NCBI GenBank assembly: GCA_035760645.1
Contig: DASTSO010000120.1
Coordinates: 1-46,882, forward strand
Source of the DNA: DASSTY01 sp035760645
Lineage (GTDB): Bacteria; Gemmatimonadota; Gemmatimonadetes; Gemmatimonadales; GWC2-71-9
DNA: 46,882 bases
Direction: 5' to 3'
In this document: positions 39,735 through 46,882 of the stretch, piece after piece
Layout of the letters: every line of letters begins with the position of its first letter
Numbering within the stretch: the first letter of the stretch is position 1
The notes under the pieces: generated by a model
Seen by the model: the letters and a program-made list of their open reading frames with translations, nothing else
Databases searched by the model: none
Told to the model about the DNA's origin: nothing
Position numbers and translations under genes: made by a program

Positions 39735-42377
39735 TCAGAACGAGAAGCCGCCCCGCACGTACACGCTCGTGCGCTCGGCGCCGTCGGCCACGGTGACGCT
39801 GAGCTGGCCCGCGTGCGGCACCTCGAGGAAGCCGCCGGTGCCCCAGGCGGTGTGCCAGTCGTCGGCCGCGGGGCCCGTCTCGCCGGCGAGCCAGACGCGG
39901 CCCGCGTCGGCGAGCCCGAGCGCGCCCAGGCGCAGCGAGAGCGCGCGGATCGTGAGGAGCCGCACCCGCAGCTCGGCGTTGCCGAACGCGGCGGCGTCGC
40001 CGGCGAAGCGCTGCTCGTCCCAGCCGCGCAGGTCCGCGTGGCCGCCGAGGAAGGCGAGGGCGAAGTAGGGCGCCGTCCCCCACACCTTGCGGCCGCCGGC
40101 GCGGAGCGCGAGCACCGGATCGAGCGGGACGGGGAAGGCGAAGGCCGTCGTGGCCACGGCGTGCGCCTCGCCCCAGGCCCGGTCGGCGTCCCAGAGCGCG
40201 GGGAACCAGCCGCCGCCCGCCTCGAGGCGCACCGGCCGGACGACGCCCGCGCGGCCGCCCGGCGCGAGGTCCCAGCCCAGCGTGCCGCGCAGCCCCGCGA
40301 TGCCGAAGTCGCCGCTGCCATAGGGCCGCAGCCGCGCGGCGAAGGTCGTGAGCGTCGTGTCGGTCCGGTGCAGCTCGACCACCGGCCCCAGGGCGAGGTC
40401 GCCCCGCTCCCCCAGGGCGAGGCCGAGCGTCGGGGCGAGGCGGTAGACGGTGTGCTCGAGCGCGTAGGCGTCGTTCGGCAGGGCGCGCGCCGTGGCGTTC
40501 CCTGCGCCGTAGAAGCGGGTGAGCTCGAGTCCCGAGGCCTCCGCCCGGAGCGACCAGTGCAGCGGACTCGCCTCGGGACGCCAGTCAGCCGTGAGCGCGA
40601 GCGCGCCCTCGCCCGGGCCGGTCGCGTAGCGGCCCTCCAGCGCCACGCGTCGCGCGTAGGGATAGCGGCGGAAGCCGTAGCTGGTGAGCGCGACCCCGCC
40701 GCCCACCACGAGGCCGAGGTCGGTGGCGCCCCACGCTCCGCCGCGCGGCGCGAAGGCGCCGCCCGCGTCGGGCCGCAGCGCGCGGTGCTCGCCCCGCTCG
40801 CCGAAGGGGACCGTGCCGCGCGGGAGCACGGGGCGGCGGTCGAGGAGCGCGTCCGTCACGGCCGAGTCGGGGTAGACGACGCCGCGCGTCGGGCCGACGT
40901 CGTAGAGATGCGTCGGCCGCGCCCGCCCGCCGACGCGCGAGCTGTCCACGAGCGCGTTCGTGCCGTTGCCGCCGATGACGCGCACCGCGATGCTGCGCGG
41001 CGCGTCGCCGCGCACCACGGCGCGGTCGTCGCCGCCGTGGAGGTAGATCCGGATCTCGCGCGTCTCGGCCGGCACGAAGCGGCGCTCGTAGTAGACGTCG
41101 CCGTCGCCCGCGCCTTCGGCGAGCCGCACGCGCACCGCGCCGTCGGCCTCGCGCACGACCTCCGCGGCGTCGGGCGCGTCGGTGCCGTGCACGTCCACCA
41201 CGCGGGCGAGCTCGCGATACCAGCGCGCGGCGAGCCCGGGGAGAGCCGCGCGGCGGGCCTCGAGGAGCCCGCGCAGCTCGGCGCCGATCCGCGCGCGCCA
41301 CGCCGCGGGCAGGCGCCCGATGCCCGCCTCGATCACGGCGTCCGTGAGCCGCGTCGTCGCCGCCTGCGCGACCGAGTCGACCGTCGCGCGCTCGAGCGGG
41401 GCGAGCATGCGCCGGTCGAGCGGACGGCTGTTGATCGTGAGCCCGCGCAGGTCGGGCTCGCGCGTCAGCGCGACGAACTTCGGCGCCGCCGCGCGGCCGA
41501 GGTCGGGCAGGAGGCCGTCGGTCGCGAAGAGGACCTGGTCCATGTCGCGCGGCACGGGATGCCAGACGTCGGGGCCCGTCGCCTTCTCGCGCGCCCAGCG
41601 CCACTGGCCGGCGTGGCGGTCCCAGTTGTTGAGGAGGAAGTCCACCAGCCGTGCGGCGAGGAACTCGCGCGCGTCCACCCGCCCCTTCGCCTCCGCGTTG
41701 AGCTCGGCCATGAGCTCCTCGGTGTCCACCACCTTCTTCGAGCCGGCGAACCCCCGGGCGCCGTCGGGCCCGTCGTCGGGGAACTCCTCGATCGTGCCGA
41801 GCATGCCGGCGAACGCCGCGCGATGCTCGCCGAGCCGCGGGTCGTCGGGCATCACGGCCAGGCGGGGATTGATGTGCAGCACGCCCACGGCGTCGTAGAA
41901 CGGGGGCGTGAGGGCGCCCGCGCCCGGGAAGCTCGCGCTGATCTGGTCGCGCAGCACCGCGGCGGCGGGCCCGGCCCGCAGCTCCTTCGGGAGCGCGGCG
42001 GAGGGGTCCTTGCCGACCGAGCGGAAGGCCCACTCGCGCCCGTCGGGGCTCTCGAGCCGGAGCGACTGCGTCTGCTGGCCGCCCCCCTCCTTCGTGGGCC
42101 GGAGCCCGCCGGCGAAGCGCCCGAGGTCGAGCACGGGCACGCGGATCGGCGTCGTCCACAGCGGGCGGTAGGTGCCGCCGAAGAGGAAGCGATGGAACCC
42201 GCCCGCGGCGTACTGGGCGCCCGCCACGACCGTGACGGATTCCGCCCCGACCGGCGGCGGCAGCGGCTCGCGCAGGCCGTCCTGCGCGGCGAGCGGCGCC
42301 GCGCCGACGAGCGCGGCGGCCACCGCGCTGGCCAGCGCGGCCAGGAGCGCGGGGATGGCCCTCGACGCGCGCGTCAC
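39735..42377 (-). CDS. outer-membrane beta-barrel protein with an N-terminal kinase-like domain
   Basis: 880 residues. A signal peptide (about 1-32, ending APLAAQ) is followed by an N-terminal domain (about 45-390) with WAFRSVGKDPSAALP (Lys123), FLLNNWDRHAGQWRW (Asp253-Arg254-His255) and PVPRDMDQVLF (Asp278, Asp280). The order Lys ... DRH ... DxD resembles atypical kinase active sites of FAM20 or HipA style. After a linker (about 400-560), the C-terminal part has alternating beta-strands (GLVVGGGVALTSYGFRRY, WSLRAEASGLELTRFYG, GHADLRGWDEQRFAGD) and ends in VYVRGGFSF, with the terminal Phe of BAM-inserted barrels. GTG start overlaps the phosphoesterase stop. From memory, similar modules in other bacteria are fused to phosphoesterases. 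Kinase activity is inference. Confidence 0.75.
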   Translation of the reverse strand: MTRASRAIPALLAALASAVAAALVGAAPLAAQDGLREPLPPPVGAESVTVVAGAQYAAGGFHRFLFGGTYRPLWTTPIRVPVLDLGRFAGGLRPTKEGGGQQTQSLRLESPDGREWAFRSVGKDPSAALPKELRAGPAAAVLRDQISASFPGAGALTPPFYDAVGVLHINPRLAVMPDDPRLGEHRAAFAGMLGTIEEFPDDGPDGARGFAGSKKVVDTEELMAELNAEAKGRVDAREFLAARLVDFLLNNWDRHAGQWRWAREKATGPDVWHPVPRDMDQVLFATDGLLPDLGRAAAPKFVALTREPDLRGLTINSRPLDRRMLAPLERATVDSVAQAATTRLTDAVIEAGIGRLPAAWRARIGAELRGLLEARRAALPGLAARWYRELARVVDVHGTDAPDAAEVVREADGAVRVRLAEGAGDGDVYYERRFVPAETREIRIYLHGGDDRAVVRGDAPRSIAVRVIGGNGTNALVDSSRVGGRARPTHLYDVGPTRGVVYPDSAVTDALLDRRPVLPRGTVPFGERGEHRALRPDAGGAFAPRGGAWGATDLGLVVGGGVALTSYGFRRYPYARRVALEGRYATGPGEGALALTADWRPEASPLHWSLRAEASGLELTRFYGAGNATARALPNDAYALEHTVYRLAPTLGLALGERGDLALGPVVELHRTDTTLTTFAARLRPYGSGDFGIAGLRGTLGWDLAPGGRAGVVRPVRLEAGGGWFPALWDADRAWGEAHAVATTAFAFPVPLDPVLALRAGGRKVWGTAPYFALAFLGGHADLRGWDEQRFAGDAAAFGNAELRVRLLTIRALSLRLGALGLADAGRVWLAGETGPAADDWHTAWGTGGFLEVPHAGQLSVTVADGAERTSVYVRGGFSF

Positions 42378-43564
42378 TTCAGCTCCATGGAGAAGTCCTC
42401 CGTGGGCACGCCGTGCTCGTCCACGACGATGACGCCCAGGCGCGCGCGGCCGTCCCGGCGGAAGTCGATCCGCATGTAGCCCGACTTCTCCGCGGCGTAG
42501 CGCGTGTTCGCCCGGTAGGCGACGCGGGAGACGTGGCCGTAGATCCCCGCGCCGCTGACCAGGATGTGGCGCACCGTGCGGCCGTCGAACACCTGCATCT
42601 CGTGGTCGTGGCCCGCGGCATAGACGAGCGGCTTGCGGCGCTCGAAGACCACCTCGAAGGCCCGGCGCATCGCCTGGTTCTTCGGGCCGGCGAGGTCCTG
42701 GTTCGAGGCGCCCTGCTGGCGGTTGAGCGCGTAGTAGCTGCCCGCGATCGGGAGCGGGATCCACAGGCTCGACGAGAGCATCCGCAGCGGGAACAGATGG
42801 TCGGTCAGCGTGAGATTGCCGCCGTGCTCGCCGCCGCTCGCGAGCGGATGGTGGCCGACGACGACGATCTGCCGGCCGCCGGCCGAGAGCATCTGGCGGT
42901 TCATCGCGTTGACGATCTCGCCCGGCGCGTCGTAGGGGCAGTCGCTGTCGGGGTGCACCGGGCGCGCGTAGTCGTGCAGCCACCACTGCGTGTCGAGCAT
43001 GATGAGCCGGACGTGCGGGCTCAGGTCGGCGTAGACCGGGCCGGGGCAGCCGCCGGTGGGCTGCATCTGCGCGTACGGCGCGCCGTGCTCCTGGATGTAG
43101 GCCACCTGCCGCTTGATCGCGTCCCAGCCGGCGGCCGTCATGTAGGCCCAGTCGTGGTTGCCGGGGATGAACCACGTCGGCGTGCGGGTCCGGAGCGCGA
43201 CGTCGATCTGCGCCTGCAGCCGCCGCTCCGCCTCGGGGCGCGTCGGCAGCGTCAGCGCCCCGGTATCGGGCAGGCCGCGCGGATAGACGTTGTCGCCGAG
43301 GAAGACGATGGCCGGCTTCACCCCGCCGGCCTGCGCCGCCTCGACCTGCCGCGTGAGCGCGGCGAGCACCGGCTCGTCCTTGGCCGGCGCGCCCGCGTCC
43401 CCGATCAGGAAGAGCGAGAGCTCGATGTCGCGCGGCGCGATCGGCGCCGCCTTCGGCGTGACGAGCTGCGGCGTGGAATAGGTGTGGGTGCAGCCCGCGA
43501 GCGGCGCCGCCGCAAGGGCGACGAGGAGCGCGAGCCGGGGCGGGCGGAGGAAGCGTGCGGACAT
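42374..43564 (-). CDS. secreted metallophosphoesterase lipoprotein
   Basis: 396 residues with a lipoprotein signal (LALLVALAAAPLAGC, Cys25). A calcineurin-type dinuclear metal site is complete: FLIGDAG, FLGDNVYPRG, IPGNHDW, VVVGHHPLASGG and AAGHDHEMQVF. It should hydrolyse a phosphomonoester or diester outside the inner membrane; the substrate is unknown. The start overlaps the propeller-gene stop by one base (TGATG) and the stop overlaps the barrel-gene start by four (GTGA), so phosphoesterase and barrel are made together. Homologous parts appear to be fused in some other bacteria. Confidence 0.9.
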   Translation of the reverse strand: MSARFLRPPRLALLVALAAAPLAGCTHTYSTPQLVTPKAAPIAPRDIELSLFLIGDAGAPAKDEPVLAALTRQVEAAQAGGVKPAIVFLGDNVYPRGLPDTGALTLPTRPEAERRLQAQIDVALRTRTPTWFIPGNHDWAYMTAAGWDAIKRQVAYIQEHGAPYAQMQPTGGCPGPVYADLSPHVRLIMLDTQWWLHDYARPVHPDSDCPYDAPGEIVNAMNRQMLSAGGRQIVVVGHHPLASGGEHGGNLTLTDHLFPLRMLSSSLWIPLPIAGSYYALNRQQGASNQDLAGPKNQAMRRAFEVVFERRKPLVYAAGHDHEMQVFDGRTVRHILVSGAGIYGHVSRVAYRANTRYAAEKSGYMRIDFRRDGRARLGVIVVDEHGVPTEDFSMELK

Positions 43565-44526
43565 CAGCGCGGATACGGGTAGAGGGTCACGACGGCGGCG
43601 CCGTTCTTCGCCTCGTCGGCGACGAGGAGAGCGGGGTCGGCGGTGAGGGCGACGCCTTCGGGCTGCGCGTGCGCGCCCGGCAGCGGTCCCGCCCGCACCA
43701 GCGCGCCGGCGGGCGTCACCTCGACCAGCGTGCCCTCGATCCCGGCGACGAGCACGTAGGTCCCGCGCACGGGATGGACCTCGACGGCGGAGGGATGGAA
43801 TCCCTTCCACGCCGCCGGCAGGTGCGCGGGATCGAGCGCCACGCGCTCGGCCTGCGCCGCGCCGCCGGTGGCGGCGGTGCCCGGGCCGAAGGGGACGCGG
43901 AAGAGCAGGGTGCCGCGCCCCTCGAGGGCGGCGCCGGGCTGCTTGCAGCCGAGCAGGAGCGCGCGGCGGGTCGCATCGTAGGCCAGGCCCTCGAGCTCGC
44001 AGGCGTGGCCGAGGCCGGTGTCCAGCGTGCGGTAGCCGACGTGCGCGCCGTCGGCGCCCTCGGCGAAGACGTAGAGCACGCCGGCGCTCGTGGCGAGCAC
44101 CAGCGAGTCGCCGACCACGGCGATCCCTTCGAAGTCACCGGTCACGGCGGGGTCGCCGACGGTGAAGCTCCGGGTGATGAGCCCGCGCCGGTAATCGAGC
44201 TCGTAGACCACGGCGCGCTCGTCGCCGTGGGCGAGGAGGCGGCCGTCGCGCGTGAGGGCGAGGCCCGAGATCTCGTTCAGCGCCTCCGGCAGGAGCCAGC
44301 GCGCGATCGGCGCGGAGTCGGCGCGGGCCGAGCCGAGCCGAGTCGAGTCGAGCCGCGCCGTGGTGCGCGCGAGGCGGGTGGCGAGGAGCTGCGCCTGCGC
44401 GGAGTCCGCGGCCGCGTCCCCCGGCGTGCCCGTGCCGCGGCAGGCGAGGCCGACCCCGCCGAGGGCCGCCACCGCCGCCACCGCGAGCATCACCGGACGA
44501 GTGCGGGCGCGGGCCCCACCCCTCAT
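43564..44526 (-). CDS. beta-propeller lipoprotein, SdiA-regulated/NHL-like
   Basis: 320 residues. Lipoprotein signal (VMLAVAAVAALGGVGLACRG, Cys29), a low-complexity Ala/Arg linker, then a repeated beta-blade pattern: LNEISGLALTRDGRLLAHGDE, TGDFEGIAVVGDSLVLATSAGVLYVF, ELEGLAYDATRRALLLGCK, HPSAVEVHPVRGTYVLVAG and QPEGVALTADPALLVADEA. The E(G/I)(L/I)A blade starts match the SdiA-regulated/phytase-like propeller group. It may bind a phosphorylated or calcium-containing ligand, given the phosphoesterase next door, but this is context only. Its start overlaps the DUF4956 stop (ATGA). Confidence 0.8.
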   Translation of the reverse strand: MRGGARARTRPVMLAVAAVAALGGVGLACRGTGTPGDAAADSAQAQLLATRLARTTARLDSTRLGSARADSAPIARWLLPEALNEISGLALTRDGRLLAHGDERAVVYELDYRRGLITRSFTVGDPAVTGDFEGIAVVGDSLVLATSAGVLYVFAEGADGAHVGYRTLDTGLGHACELEGLAYDATRRALLLGCKQPGAALEGRGTLLFRVPFGPGTAATGGAAQAERVALDPAHLPAAWKGFHPSAVEVHPVRGTYVLVAGIEGTLVEVTPAGALVRAGPLPGAHAQPEGVALTADPALLVADEAKNGAAVVTLYPYPR

Positions 44527-45632
44527 GCGGTCTTCGCGAGGCCGGGGCCGAGCTCGATCTCGGCGCCGAGGATCGAGTCGCGCCCGTGGGCGAGGAGAGC
44601 GCCGATCACGTCGTCCTGCGTCTTCTTGCGGAAGCGGACGAGATAGTAGAGCTCGGCCTTGCCGTCGTCCGCCGGGCGCGACTCGTCGAGCGTCCAGCGC
44701 TTCGTCATCGAGCGCAGCACCTCCTCCGTGCGCCGCTGCCCGAGGAGCGCGTCGCTCGCCGTCACCTTGAGGAGGGCATTGTAGCGCGGCTTCTTCCCCT
44801 TGCCGCCGCCGCCGACGAGGAGGTCGCGGACGCGCGTGAAGCGCTCGGCGAGGGTGTCGGCCTTCTCGGGGGTGAGCGAGAGGAGGAGCTCGCGGTCGGG
44901 CACCGGGCTCCCGCCGTTCGGCTCGGCGAGCGCGCCGAGGGTGCTGCCCCATTCGACCGCGGGCGCGAGCGTGAGCGGGCTGCGGCCGTAGTCGGAGCGC
45001 CACACGGTGAGCACCACGAAGTTGAAGATCACCGAGATCAGCGCCGCCACCGTGAGCGCCTGCACGCCGGCGGCGAGCCCGACGCCGATGGCGAGGAAGA
45101 TGAACACCGTGTCGCGCGCGTCCTTGAGCCCGGTGCGGAAGCGCACCCCCGCCATGATCCCCGCGAGACTGAAGGCGAGCGCGAGGCTGTTGCGCACGAT
45201 GAGGACGATCCCCGCCACCACGATCGGCAAGATGAGCATCGTGTGCACGATCGACTGGCTGTAGCCGGTCGTGCGGCGCACCGACATGAAGACCCACGAG
45301 ACGGGGAGCATGAGGAGGAGCGCGCCGAGGGAGACGCAGGCGGTGACGACCACCATCTCGAGCCGCGGCGGCAGCCGCCCCGCGGCGCCCGCCACGGCGG
45401 TGAGCGGGAGGTCGGCCTTGGCCGCCGACTTCGAGAGCCCGTCCTGCAGGAGCCGCGGCGTCGCGGCGATCTCCTCGAGGCGCTCGCCGCTGAAGACCAC
45501 CTCGGTGGCGGGCACCAGCCAGAGCACGGCCATGGTGATGGCGGTGAGGAAGACGTAGTAGACGATGAGCCGGCGGACCGGTGACTCGCTCCCGCCGGAG
45601 CCCAGGTCCATCAATCGGGAGATGAAGCTCAT
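44523..45632 (-). CDS. DUF4956-family integral membrane protein
   Basis: 369 residues from ATG 45632; a GTG four codons upstream is the alternative, but GGTGGGG is spaced better for the ATG. One N-terminal helix (YYVFLTAITMAVLWLV) and a periplasmic loop (about 45-95) precede a four-helix core. The core has the DUF4956 signature SLAGIMAGVRFRTGLKDARDTVFIFLAIGVGLAAGV. A cytoplasmic C-terminal domain (about 250-365) follows, with FRKKTQDDVIGALLAHGRDS. In many bacteria DUF4956 genes neighbour VTC-type polyphosphate polymerases and CotH-like kinases; here they neighbour a kinase-like barrel and a phosphoesterase. First gene of the four-gene operon. Confidence 0.85.
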   Translation of the reverse strand: MSFISRLMDLGSGGSESPVRRLIVYYVFLTAITMAVLWLVPATEVVFSGERLEEIAATPRLLQDGLSKSAAKADLPLTAVAGAAGRLPPRLEMVVVTACVSLGALLLMLPVSWVFMSVRRTTGYSQSIVHTMLILPIVVAGIVLIVRNSLALAFSLAGIMAGVRFRTGLKDARDTVFIFLAIGVGLAAGVQALTVAALISVIFNFVVLTVWRSDYGRSPLTLAPAVEWGSTLGALAEPNGGSPVPDRELLLSLTPEKADTLAERFTRVRDLLVGGGGKGKKPRYNALLKVTASDALLGQRRTEEVLRSMTKRWTLDESRPADDGKAELYYLVRFRKKTQDDVIGALLAHGRDSILGAEIELGPGLAKTA

Positions 45633-45737
45633 GGTCGTCCCCACCTATCCGCATGTCGGCCAACGAATTGGGCCGCAAGCCGGGCCCCGGTGCTCCATTA
45701 TGGGCCGCGGGGTGGGGGGCGTCTGTGATTCAGGAAG

Positions 45738-45751
45738 GTGATGCGGGTCAC
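45738..45751. promoter_or_regulatory. CRP/FNR-like palindrome GTGA-N6-TCAC (site 3)
   Basis: GTGATGCGGGTCAC lies about 106 bases upstream of the DUF4956 gene. On the minus strand a CATAAT hexamer (45697-45702) is centred about 45 bases downstream and is a plausible -10. The palindrome sits between this start and the terminator of the protease gene, so it can only serve the envelope operon. Confidence 0.5.
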
Positions 45752-45769
45752 GCGAAGGCGGGAAAGCGA

Positions 45770-45796
45770 AACGGCCCGCCGGGGGAGCGGGCCGTT
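45770..45796 (-). terminator. rho-independent-type terminator of the S8 protease gene
   Basis: AACGGCCCGC and GCGGGCCGTT form a perfect 10-bp stem around a 7-base loop. On the minus strand it is followed by TCGCTTTCC, moderately T-rich. It begins 36 bases after the protease stop. Confidence 0.7.
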
Positions 45797-45831
45797 CCTG
45801 GTGCTACTCTCGTGCTGCGGGGAGGGGCCGC

Positions 45832-46882
<1,051 letters not shown>

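Overview
The window is very G+C-rich (well above 70% by eye), densely packed, and looks chromosomal: no transposase, phage, plasmid, CRISPR, tRNA or rRNA gene was recognised. The gene set points to an aerobic or facultatively respiring diderm. It includes Alternative Complex III (ACIII), an outer-membrane barrel protein, lipoproteins, the succinylase branch of lysine synthesis, a UMF1-type MFS protein, DUF4956 and a secreted S8 protease. Gemmatimonadota is my best guess, but this is inference from gene content and base composition only.

Layout. (1) 1-3637, plus strand: a 21-bp tandem array runs off the left edge and leads into nadB-nadA-nadC (de novo NAD synthesis). (2) 3639-4376, minus: a first TerC-family membrane protein, tail to tail with nadC. 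(3) 4636-11153, plus: a glycogen-debranching-type enzyme, a tail-anchored SDR, a pyruvate-oxidase-like ThDP enzyme and a LarA-family nickel racemase. (4) 11382-23214, plus: a three-module FAD/Fe-S 2-hydroxyacid dehydrogenase followed at once by actABCDEF, a small membrane protein, a VKOR-like protein and an SPW-type membrane protein. This 12-kb block is bracketed by two copies of a multi-hairpin repeat. (5) 23503-28107, plus: ETF-quinone oxidoreductase, a membrane diguanylate cyclase, a 53-residue ORF with a strong Shine-Dalgarno, a terminator, and an acyltransferase-3 protein. (6) 28085-34545, minus: a lysine/diaminopimelate operon (M20 hydrolase, asd, lysC, dapB, dapA, dapD, yjbQ), with 4-bp overlaps from lysC onward. 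(7) 34662-39620, minus: a two-domain cupredoxin-like protein, an MFS protein, a riboswitch-controlled htpX-terC pair and a single-domain response regulator. (8) 39735-45632, minus: a four-gene, translationally coupled envelope operon (DUF4956, beta-propeller lipoprotein, phosphoesterase lipoprotein, kinase-like outer-membrane barrel). (9) 45832-46882, minus: the C-terminal part of a subtilisin-like protease.

How the parts fit: LarA, the FAD/Fe-S dehydrogenase, ACIII and ETF-QO form a plausible route from 2-hydroxyacids and acyl-CoA electrons into the quinone pool and on to cytochrome c, with the ThDP enzyme able to consume the pyruvate produced. The clearest regulatory feature is a promoter (TTGACC-17-TATACT) feeding a yybP-ykoY-type Mn2+ riboswitch with its own terminator, upstream of htpX-terC. 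Three intergenic GTGA-N6-TCAC palindromes suggest a shared CRP/FNR-family regulator. The best candidates for something undescribed are the kinase-like barrel/phosphoesterase/DUF4956 envelope operon, the two arm-swapped hairpin repeats, and the 21-bp array.
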